This document shows positions 43,908 through 53,221 of a stretch of DNA of 59,029 bases, piece after piece. The stretch is from the NCBI GenBank assembly GCA_015066365.1, contig SVON01000006.1, positions 1-59,029 of the forward strand, written 5' to 3'. This stretch comes from Oscillospiraceae bacterium. GTDB lineage: Bacteria > Bacillota > Clostridia > Oscillospirales > Acutalibacteraceae. The notes under the pieces were generated by a model. The model saw nothing but the letters and a program-made list of their open reading frames with translations. It did no database searches and had not been told where the DNA came from. Both the position numbers and the translations under genes were made by a program. Position 1 is the first letter of the stretch. Every line of letters begins with the position of its first letter.

Positions 43908-44849
43908 TTAATCCTGATAACGGTCGTGAATCTTTTCGACACACCGCAGCTTAGCGCTGCGGCTGCGGGGGTTTTCCGCCAGCTCCTGTTCGGTGGCGGT
44001 GGCGGGCTTCTTGGTGATCAGCCGCGCCGCCGGGGTACGTCCGCAGACACACACCGGTGCCTCCCGAGGACACACACACCCCTGCCGCCACTGCTGATAG
44101 CGGTTTTTCACCATCGCATCCTCCAACGAGTGGAAGGTGATGATGGCCAACCGACCGCCCTCATTAAGGCAGTCAAACGCCGTATCCAGCGCCGCCGACA
44201 AGCAGTCCAACTCGCCGTTGACCGCGATGCGCAGAGCTTGGAACACCCGGCGGGCCGGATGACCGTCCCGGCGGGCTGCGGCCGGCACCGACCGGCTGAC
44301 GATCTCCGCTAATTGCAGAGTGGTCTCGATGGGTTGCTTGTCCCGCTCCCGCACAATCGCCCGGGCGATGGGACGGGAAAACTTTTCTTCTCCGTACCGC
44401 CAAAAAACGTCGGCCAGTGCCTTTTCGTCCAAGGTGGCCACCAGGTCAGCGGCAGAGGTGCCGCTCTGACTCATCCGCATATCCAGCGGGGCGTCGTGGT
44501 GGTAGGAAAAGCCGCGCTCCGGCGCATCCAACTGATGGGAGGAAACGCCGATATCCATTAGAATGCCGTCCACACCGGGAATCCCCAGGTCGTCCAGCAC
44601 CTGCCGCATATGGACAAAGTTGGTCTGCACCAGCGTGGCGGGCAAGCCGCTCAGCCTCTTCCCCGCTTCTTGGATGGCGTCGGGGTCCTGGTCCAGAGAG
44701 ATCAGCCGACCGGTGGTCAGCCGAGAGGCGATGGCGTGGGAGTGACCTCCGCCACCGGCGGTGCCATCCAGATAGATGCCGTCGGGACGGATGCCCAACG
44801 CCTCTATGGTCTGGTCCAGCAGTACCGGGCGGTGATACGTTTGCTCCAT
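43908..44849 (-). CDS. rsmH: 16S rRNA (cytosine-1402-N4) methyltransferase
   Basis: RsmH (MraW) methylates N4 of C1402 in 16S rRNA using SAM. It has about 313 residues. The start region MEQTYHRPVLLDQTIEAL, the SAM loop DGTAGGGGHSHAIASRL and MDIGVSSHQLD, FSYHHDAPLDMRM and ITFHSLEDAMVK are all family signatures. Three in-frame ATGs (44864, 44855, 44849) compete; 44849 has the best distance to GGGGTG. It follows mraZ, with a repeat-like element inserted between the two. Confidence 0.94.
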   Translation of the reverse strand: MEQTYHRPVLLDQTIEALGIRPDGIYLDGTAGGGGHSHAIASRLTTGRLISLDQDPDAIQEAGKRLSGLPATLVQTNFVHMRQVLDDLGIPGVDGILMDIGVSSHQLDAPERGFSYHHDAPLDMRMSQSGTSAADLVATLDEKALADVFWRYGEEKFSRPIARAIVRERDKQPIETTLQLAEIVSRSVPAAARRDGHPARRVFQALRIAVNGELDCLSAALDTAFDCLNEGGRLAIITFHSLEDAMVKNRYQQWRQGCVCPREAPVCVCGRTPAARLITKKPATATEQELAENPRSRSAKLRCVEKIHDRYQD

Positions 44850-44871
44850 ATCCATACACCCCATTTACATA

Positions 44872-45027
44872 GTTGCTGACAAAATCGTGTTGCGATTATC
44901 AGCGAGATAGTTTTTTGTCAGAAACAGGCGAAAAGCACAGGCAATACTGGATGTATTGCCGAGCATTTTTGACGTTGCTGACGGAAAAATAGACGATGAG
45001 AATCGTGACTAAGATTGCGTCAGTAAC
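44872..45027. repeat. 156-bp repeat-like element with terminal inverted repeats
   Basis: GTTGCTGAC (44872-44880) and GTCAGTAAC (45019-45027) form imperfect terminal inverted repeats (one mismatch). Inside is a perfect stem GGCAATAC/GTATTGCC (44940-44960), and GTTGCTGAC recurs internally at 44974-44982 as a direct copy of the left end. The block fills the mraZ-rsmH gap without a coding frame. It looks like a small non-autonomous or REP-like intergenic repeat; copies elsewhere cannot be tested here. Confidence 0.55.
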
Positions 45028-45033
45028 GATCCA

Positions 45034-45456
45034 TTAGAAACCGTATTTGATGAACTCTTCTTCCAACTTCTCGTCGGTCATATCCGCCATCTCCTGCTCA
45101 TACACCGCAGGGTTCCAGATCTCAGCCCGGCGACCGGCACCAAGGATCAGGCAAGGCTTCTCCAGCCCGGCGTGAGCGATGAGATGCTTGTTCAGCAGGA
45201 TACGGCCCTGGGCGTCGGGGGTGACGTCCTCAGCCGACTCGGTGACCTTGCGCAGCAGCTTGCGGGTCTCGGCCATAGGGGCCTCGGCGATCTTCTGCAG
45301 CAGGCTGTCCCACTCCTCCATCGAGTAGAGGCTGACACACCGATCCAGCACGCAGGCGGCAATAAAGGTCTCGCCCAATTTTTCGCGGAGCTTGACGGGC
45401 ACGAAGATACGCCCCTTAGCGTCCATATTGTGTTCGAAACGACCGTACAGCATCAT
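45034..45456 (-). CDS. mraZ: Transcriptional regulator MraZ
   Basis: This 140-residue protein consists of two AbrB-like halves: YGRFEHNMDAKGRIFVPVKL and then DVTPDAQGRILLNKHLI, each with the D-x-x-G-R-hydrophobic signature. It binds repeated sites in its own promoter and represses or modulates the division cluster. ATG 45456 lies 9 bases after GGAGG; a GTG directly upstream is less likely. Four matching boxes lie at the predicted transcription start (see 45550-45585), so autoregulation is strongly suggested. Confidence 0.95.
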   Translation of the reverse strand: MMLYGRFEHNMDAKGRIFVPVKLREKLGETFIAACVLDRCVSLYSMEEWDSLLQKIAEAPMAETRKLLRKVTESAEDVTPDAQGRILLNKHLIAHAGLEKPCLILGAGRRAEIWNPAVYEQEMADMTDEKLEEEFIKYGF

Positions 45457-45516
45457 CACCCGTCACCTCCTTTTGTCGTCACTTTTTTGTGGGTGAAAAC
45501 CACCGCCCCACCGGGC

Positions 45517-45546
45517 TGTGGAAAACTCTGTGGAATCTGTGGAAAA
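45517..45546. promoter_or_regulatory. Three DnaA-box-like 9-mers in the mraZ leader
   Basis: TGTGGAAAA (45517-45525), TGTGGAATC (45529-45537) and TGTGGAAAA (45538-45546) resemble the DnaA box TGTGGATAA; the first and third differ at one position. They lie between the MraZ boxes and the mraZ start codon. DnaA binding is a hypothesis. Confidence 0.35.
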
Positions 45547-45549
45547 TCA

Positions 45550-45585
45550 CCACTTCGCTCCACTTTGATGCACTTTTCACCACTT
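45550..45585 (-). promoter_or_regulatory. MraZ operator: four boxes with 10-bp period
   Basis: On the + strand CCACTT starts at 45550, 45560 and 45580, with GCACTT at 45570. On the transcribed strand this reads AAGTGG/AAGTGC four times at exactly one helical turn. It matches the repeated AAAGTG[G/T] boxes known for MraZ and begins directly after the -10 element. Confidence 0.82.
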
Positions 45586-45591
45586 ATGCCT

Positions 45592-45620
45592 ATTATAAAA
45601 CACTTTTTCATAAAAATCAA
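45592..45620 (-). promoter_or_regulatory. Sigma-A promoter of mraZ and the division cluster
   Basis: On the - strand TTGATT (45620-45615) and TATAAT (45597-45592) are 17 bases apart. The leader up to the mraZ start is about 130 bases. Confidence 0.8.
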
Positions 45621-45690
45621 TAGGTTTTTTGCACTTTTTGCGTGTTTGGCAAAATTTTCTTTTTGGGGCAAGCCGGGGTGAGAGGGCAAC

Positions 45691-45729
45691 AAAAAAAGCC
45701 GGGAGAAACCATCGGTTTCTCCCGGCTTT
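45691..45729 (-). terminator. Terminator of ychF
   Basis: AAAGCCGGGAGAAACC (45695-45710) pairs with GGTTTCTCCCGGCTTT (45714-45729). Read on the - strand it ends in a T-run. Confidence 0.93.
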
Positions 45730-45740
45730 GGGGGATTATT

Positions 45741-46850
45741 TTACACGTTGAAGAGGAACTCCACCACGTCGCCATCCTGCATGACGTACTCCTTACCCTC
45801 GGTGCGGAGCAGGCCCTTGCCCCGGGCCTCCGCCAGACTGCCGCACTCCATCAACGCGTCAAAAGCGATGACCTGAGCCCGGATAAAGCCGCGCTCAAAG
45901 TCGGTGTGGATCCGGCCGGCAGCTTTGGGCGCCTTCCAGCCCTTGTGGATGGTCCAGGCGCGCACCTCCTTCTCACCGGCGGTGAGGAAGGAAATGAGAC
46001 CCAGCAGGGAATAACTCTTCTGGATCAGGCGATCCAGACCGGAGTTGGTCAGACCCAGCTCGGACAGGAACAGCAGCTTCTCCTCGGCGTCCATATCCAC
46101 GATGTCCGCCTCCATCTGGGCGCAGATGGGCAGCACCTCTGCCCCCTGCTCGGCGGCCAACGCCGCCACCTTCTGGTAGTGGGGGTTGCCGGTGGGCTCG
46201 CCGCCAGCAAAGTCGTCCTCCGACAGGTTGGCGGCGTAGATGATGGGCTTGGAGGTGAGCAGAGCCATCTGAGTCATCATAGCCACCTCGTCCTCGTCGC
46301 AGTCGTAGGCACGGGCCGGCTTGCCGCCCTCCAGCAGGGCGTACAGCGCCTTGAGGAAATCCAGCTCCTTCTGCAGGCTCTTGTCGCCCTTCAGGTCCTT
46401 GGTAACCCGGGCGATGCGGCGCTCCACCATCTCCATATCCGAGAAGATCAGCTCCAGGTCGATGGTCTCAATATCGCGGAGAGGATCGATGCTGCCCTCC
46501 ACGTGGATGATGTCGTCGTTCTCAAAGCAACGCACCACGTGGACGATGGCGTCGCACTCACGGATGTTGCCCAGGAATTTGTTGCCCAAGCCCTCACCCT
46601 TGCTGGCACCCTTGACCAGACCGGCGATATCCACGAACTCAATGACGGCGGGCACCACCGGGGGCACCTTGCCGCCCTCGGTATACATATCCCGCAGAGC
46701 GTCCAGACGGGTGTCCGGCACCGCCACCACGCCCACGTTGGGGTCGATGGTGCAGAAGGGGAAGTTGGCGCTCTGGGCGCCGGCGTTGGTAATGGCGTTA
46801 AACAGGGTCGATTTGCCCACGTTGGGCAGACCCACGATACCTAATTTCAC
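45741..46850 (-). CDS. ychF: YchF/OLA1-type ATPase
   Basis: This Obg-family P-loop protein of 369 residues prefers ATP and associates with ribosomes; in other bacteria it responds to oxidative stress. Walker A GLPNVGKS is at residues 7-14. FPFCTIDPNVGVVAVPD is switch I with the YchF-specific Cys. DIAGLVKGASKGEGLGN is the G3 region, and NLSE replaces the NKxD guanine motif as expected for YchF. A C-terminal TGS domain ends in YVMQDGDVVEFLFNV. The start follows GAAAGGATGTTTTGAGTG. Confidence 0.96.
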   Translation of the reverse strand: MKLGIVGLPNVGKSTLFNAITNAGAQSANFPFCTIDPNVGVVAVPDTRLDALRDMYTEGGKVPPVVPAVIEFVDIAGLVKGASKGEGLGNKFLGNIRECDAIVHVVRCFENDDIIHVEGSIDPLRDIETIDLELIFSDMEMVERRIARVTKDLKGDKSLQKELDFLKALYALLEGGKPARAYDCDEDEVAMMTQMALLTSKPIIYAANLSEDDFAGGEPTGNPHYQKVAALAAEQGAEVLPICAQMEADIVDMDAEEKLLFLSELGLTNSGLDRLIQKSYSLLGLISFLTAGEKEVRAWTIHKGWKAPKAAGRIHTDFERGFIRAQVIAFDALMECGSLAEARGKGLLRTEGKEYVMQDGDVVEFLFNV

Positions 46851-46865
46851 TCAAAACATCCTTTC

Positions 46866-47381
46866 TCATTCGATAATGCCAAGCGGGTTTTCTGTGGTTA
46901 ATTGATTGATTGAGAGCATTCTCACTTTAACCTCACGCTGTGCAACCTCACAAAATGCTTTTGCAATCTCTGATAGTTGCTCCCCCGTATACTCAGCACT
47001 AGAAAATCTCACCGCTATTATTTCTACTGTTTCATCTACCGTTTCTACCGAAAACATTTTGCGAAGGCGTTCCGTCGAGATGTCAATCCCTTTGCCACGC
47101 ACTGCATTAAGCGTTTTAGACACAAACCGATCCGATTGCAAAACATCTATGCATTCTTCTCGCTTTTTTATCAACGCTTCCAGTTCCGCACCAGAAATCG
47201 AAAAATCCAAATCCTCTAAGTTCGAAGCCTCCACCGCTAATCTCAATTCAGCAAGACTCACCTTTTGCGATTCTATCTTTTGCGAATCAGTCAACAGGAC
47301 CACGGTATCTCCACAGGAACACAGCAAAAGCAGAACGGACAAGCACGCCAACACAAGGCAAACCAGTCTTTTCTTTTTCAT
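46866..47381 (-). CDS. Lipoprotein with Wzz-like extracytoplasmic domain
   Basis: This 171-residue protein has a type II signal: a basic start, then LVCLVLACLSVLLLL and the lipobox LCSC with C23. The C-terminal half (IDISTERLRKMFSVETVDET, IIAVRFSSAEYTGEQLSEIA, then INQLTTENPLG) resembles the outer domain of Wzz/YveK chain-length regulators. That family normally has two membrane helices and a Pro-rich second one, both absent here. The link to surface polysaccharide is therefore a guess. The gene is AT-richer than ychF and secA on either side, suggesting later acquisition. Confidence 0.55.
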   Translation of the reverse strand: MKKKRLVCLVLACLSVLLLLCSCGDTVVLLTDSQKIESQKVSLAELRLAVEASNLEDLDFSISGAELEALIKKREECIDVLQSDRFVSKTLNAVRGKGIDISTERLRKMFSVETVDETVEIIAVRFSSAEYTGEQLSEIAKAFCEVAQREVKVRMLSINQLTTENPLGIIE

Positions 47382-47393
47382 ACCGTCTACTCC

Positions 47394-50126
<2,733 letters not shown>

Positions 50127-50235
50127 AGTTATCTTCAAACCTTTCTGAAAAAAGTCAATAATAACACAGATTAAAGTTTATTATACCATATTGTTTCGCC
50201 GGTGGCAACCGTTAATGGTAAATTTTCCGTAAATG

Positions 50236-50266
50236 AAAAAAGGCACCCCGCAGGGTGCCTTTTTTT
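50236..50266 (-). terminator. Terminator after YD-repeat lipoprotein gene
   Basis: GGCACCC (50242-50248) pairs with GGGTGCC (50253-50259) between A- and T-runs. Nearly identical to the hairpin at 51655-51684. Confidence 0.9.
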
Positions 50267-50282
50267 GACAAAGCTTATCCAC

Positions 50283-51566
50283 TTATGCGTTCACGGCGAA
50301 GAACATCAGGAACAGAGCGGCCCACTGGTCGCTGACCTTGCACGCGGCGTTGGCGGCGTACTCAATCTCGGCGGTGGTGGTGGAGGTGGTGCCGTCGTTG
50401 TAGACGTTGCTCTCCACCATCTTGGTAGTCATACCCTCCTCGTTGTAGACACGGGTATAGGTGTGGCCGTAGCCGCCGTCTGAGGTGCATTTTTCCTCGG
50501 TCATCCGCCCTTTGTCGTCGTAGGTGTAGGTGGTGGTGGAGGTGGACGTGTCGCTGACACTCACCTCTTTCACCAACCGACCCTTTGCATCGTACTCCCA
50601 CCGCTTGACGGTGCCGTGATGGGACTTGTGCTCCACCAAGCGACCCTTTGCATCGTAGGCCAAGGTGGACTCTCTCTGCTTACCGTCGTAAGGGTTGGTG
50701 TAGATTACCTTAACAATGCGGCCCTGGGCATCCTTTTCGGCCTGATAGTCACCGTCACCGGACCCGGCTCTGCCCATGCCCCAGCCAAAATCCTTGGTAT
50801 TATAGGGGTTGAGCACCATATTCACGTTGCCCTGATTGCTGATCTCACACACCCACATCACGTTGCCGTTGGGGTAGTAGCTGAAGTGCTTCTGCACCTC
50901 CCCGCCAGCACTGCTGGTCTCCACCGCAAAGGTGGCCTTGCCACTCTCGCCGTAGGTATACACCGTCTTATATTCGGTGTCCTCTACCTCCTTGTGGTCA
51001 ATCAACTTGCGGATGCAATTACCCTGGTCGTCGTACTCGTAGATGCGGGTGTAGTTGGGGTACTCCTCTCGGGTCATCCGACCGTTTTTATCGTACTCAT
51101 AGAGGACGTATTTCTCGCCGTCACCATAGCCCTCGTTGATCACCTTGACCTGCCCCTCCTTGGGATACTGGAAGGTAGCCTTTTGCTCCTCCGGCTGTTC
51201 GTCGGCAGGGGTAGACAGAGTGACCATCGTGGCGGGACGCTTTTGGTCGTCAAAGGTGATCTCCATACGGACCAGATCCTTTTTGTCGCCGCTGGCCTCA
51301 TAGCCCTCCATCACCGCACCGTTCTCGGTCCATGTGAAATTCATCAGCATTTCTTCGGAGCTGACCTCACCCTCCCGCTCGTGCGACGAGGTCACGTGCA
51401 ATTTAACCGGCAACTCTTTGGCGGTGGCAGAGATATCCGGGGTAACCGTTTCACCGCCGTTTTCGCCCTCGGCGGTGCCAGCCTCCTCAGCAGCAGGTGT
51501 ACCGCAACCGCTCAGCAGGCACAGGAACATACAGAACGTCAAAAGATACGCCAGATACTTTTTCAT
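50283..51566 (-). CDS. YD/RHS-repeat lipoprotein
   Basis: This 427-residue surface lipoprotein starts at ATG 51566 behind AAAGGAGTGGAGGATTT. The signal peptide ends in LSGC (C21). From about residue 135 it carries at least five YD-type repeats, such as YEYDKNGRMTREEYP, YEYDDQGNCIRK, LAYDAKGRLVEHK, WEYDAKGRLVKEV and YTYDDKGRMTEEK. RHS proteins with a toxin tip are far longer; here the C-terminus has no nuclease or other effector domain, so this is more likely a beta-strand ligand- or sugar-binding surface protein. It stands alone between two almost identical terminators. Confidence 0.78.
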   Translation of the reverse strand: MKKYLAYLLTFCMFLCLLSGCGTPAAEEAGTAEGENGGETVTPDISATAKELPVKLHVTSSHEREGEVSSEEMLMNFTWTENGAVMEGYEASGDKKDLVRMEITFDDQKRPATMVTLSTPADEQPEEQKATFQYPKEGQVKVINEGYGDGEKYVLYEYDKNGRMTREEYPNYTRIYEYDDQGNCIRKLIDHKEVEDTEYKTVYTYGESGKATFAVETSSAGGEVQKHFSYYPNGNVMWVCEISNQGNVNMVLNPYNTKDFGWGMGRAGSGDGDYQAEKDAQGRIVKVIYTNPYDGKQRESTLAYDAKGRLVEHKSHHGTVKRWEYDAKGRLVKEVSVSDTSTSTTTYTYDDKGRMTEEKCTSDGGYGHTYTRVYNEEGMTTKMVESNVYNDGTTSTTTAEIEYAANAACKVSDQWAALFLMFFAVNA

Positions 51567-51654
51567 AAATCCTCCACTCCTTTTGTTTCGTTTAGGCCCC
51601 TCTAAATTCATTATAATACAGAGTAAAGTTGCTTGTCAAATCGTTCTTGAACGC

Positions 51655-51684
51655 AAAAAAGGCACCCTGCAGGGTGCCTTTTTT
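51655..51684. terminator. Terminator between DUF6062 gene and YD-repeat gene
   Basis: GGCACCCTGCAGGGTGCC (51661-51678) is a perfect palindrome between A- and T-runs. It ends the DUF6062 transcript. Confidence 0.9.
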
Positions 51685-51693
51685 GGATACGGT

Positions 51694-52383
51694 TTACGGT
51701 TCTCTGGCGGTGAGATACCACACCGCCCGCTCGATGGAGTCCTTGGAGTTGCCCCAGTCGTTGTTGCCGGCGTTGCGGTGGTCGTACATCTCACAGAAAT
51801 GCCGCACGTCCCCCCGCAGCTCGGCGAGGTAATTCCGCGCCAGCCGGGACGCCTCTTTGGCAAAATCCGGTTGCATTTTTTTGCTCATCGCCCCGGCAGA
51901 GGTCTCCACCAACGCCGCAAAATGGGGCAGACACAGACAGGGCTGACTCTCGAACAGGTTGCGGAAATCCCGCTGGCCCTCATAAGTACGGCAGACGGTA
52001 GCCAGCATCTTCTGCATCGCATCCCCCACCTGGTCGCAGACAAAACAGCTATGCAATTTCTCCTGGGCGTCCTTAGCCTGCTTTTTGGCGTTCTTGCCCA
52101 CCAACGGCAGGCCGGTGAAGATCTCCTTTTCCAGTTCTTCCAGATGACTTTCCATCATCAGCGCCACGCTCAAGCGGTTGCGCTGACCCAAGATCTGCCG
52201 ATAGTGGGTCAGGCAAAAGCCTTTTTTGTTGGTTTCGATGCGGATGTCCGGCTCCATCATCGCCGCACCGGTGATGTATTCCACCGCACGCTTCTCCAGC
52301 GTGTTGCGCAGACGGCAAATGGGGCAGCCATCCCCCTCCTCGAACACCTCCGCGATCGGGATATTGGTAATATCGTAACGCAT
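51694..52383 (-). CDS. DUF6062 family protein
   Basis: This 229-residue cytoplasmic protein is of unknown function. It contains two similar Cys/His units: CPICRLRNTLEKR with FCLTHY, and CFVCDQVGDAMQK with LCLPHF. Each unit has C-x2-C followed by C-x2-H, so two zinc sites are likely and the protein may have arisen by duplication of a half. The remainder is helical. It starts at ATG 52383, 13 bases after the ymdB stop, and is probably co-transcribed with it. Confidence 0.75.
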   Translation of the reverse strand: MRYDITNIPIAEVFEEGDGCPICRLRNTLEKRAVEYITGAAMMEPDIRIETNKKGFCLTHYRQILGQRNRLSVALMMESHLEELEKEIFTGLPLVGKNAKKQAKDAQEKLHSCFVCDQVGDAMQKMLATVCRTYEGQRDFRNLFESQPCLCLPHFAALVETSAGAMSKKMQPDFAKEASRLARNYLAELRGDVRHFCEMYDHRNAGNNDWGNSKDSIERAVWYLTAREP

Positions 52384-52395
52384 AATTACAACTCC

Positions 52396-53163
52396 TTATA
52401 CACTCACTCGTTTTACCGCCACGCACCTGCCGGTTTTATCGTCTAGGGTGAACAACACGCCGGTCATCCTGCACTTGCCCTCCGCGGTGGCAAACCGCAC
52501 CGGCAACTTACTGCGCATCTTTTGCACCGACAGCTCGGTTTTGACCCCCAGGCAGGAGTCCACCGGGCCGGTCATACCGATGTCGGTGATAAAGCCGGTG
52601 CCCCCGGACAAGATCTGCTCGTCGGCGGTGAGCACGTGGGTGTGGGTGCCGAAGAGGGCAGAGATCCGCCCATCCCCCCAGGCCGCCAAAGCCCGCTTTT
52701 CCGCCGTGGCCTCAGCGTGAAAATCCACCACACAAAACTTGGGGTTGCCCGCCTCTTTCAGCAAAGCGTCCAGCGTATCAAAGGGGCATGTAAGCGCTTC
52801 CATATACACCGTACCCTGCAGGTTGATCACCGTCACCTGATAGCGACCCCGGTCCACCACCGTCATGCCCCGGCCGGGGGTGCCGGCAGGCAGGTTCGCG
52901 GGGCGGAGCAGCGCCTCGTTGTGCTCCAGCAGGTCGTAAAACTCGTGGCGGCGGAAGGTATGGTTGCCCCCGGTGATCACGTCGGCACCGGCATCAAAAA
53001 TATGCTTGGCGGAGGTGGGGGTGATCCCATTGCCGTCGGCAGAATTTTCACCGTTGACGATGCACACGTCCACCGCCAGCTCCCGCTTCACCCCCGGCAA
53101 CACCTTTTCCAGATGGTGGCAACCAATGAGCCCCACCACGTCACCGATACAAAGTATGTTCAT
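52396..53163 (-). CDS. ymdB: YmdB-type metallophosphoesterase
   Basis: This 255-residue dinuclear metal phosphoesterase has the motifs LCIGDVVG, NGEN, GGNHTF and VDFHAEATAEK, and a final GTHTHV block, all at the expected order for the TIGR00282/YmdB family. In Bacillus YmdB hydrolyses 2',3'-cyclic nucleotides and affects the choice between motility and biofilm. ATG 53163 follows AAAGAGGACTTTGGG. In Firmicutes ymdB is often near rny; no rny is in this window. Confidence 0.92.
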   Translation of the reverse strand: MNILCIGDVVGLIGCHHLEKVLPGVKRELAVDVCIVNGENSADGNGITPTSAKHIFDAGADVITGGNHTFRRHEFYDLLEHNEALLRPANLPAGTPGRGMTVVDRGRYQVTVINLQGTVYMEALTCPFDTLDALLKEAGNPKFCVVDFHAEATAEKRALAAWGDGRISALFGTHTHVLTADEQILSGGTGFITDIGMTGPVDSCLGVKTELSVQKMRSKLPVRFATAEGKCRMTGVLFTLDDKTGRCVAVKRVSV

Positions 53164-53182
53164 CCCAAAGTCCTCTTTCTAT

Positions 53183-53219
53183 AAAAACTGCGGAACAGAC
53201 AGCCCGTTCCGCAGTTTTT
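53183..53219 (-). terminator. Terminator of fakA
   Basis: AAAAACTGCGGAAC (53183-53196) pairs with GTTCCGCAGTTTTT (53206-53219). It lies directly behind the fakA stop and before ymdB. Confidence 0.92.
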
Positions 53220-53221
53220 CC

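Noticed and set aside
50283-51566. YD-repeat protein as a polymorphic RHS toxin
   Set aside because: It is far too short, lipid-anchored, and lacks the core-closing DPxGL motif and any C-terminal effector domain.
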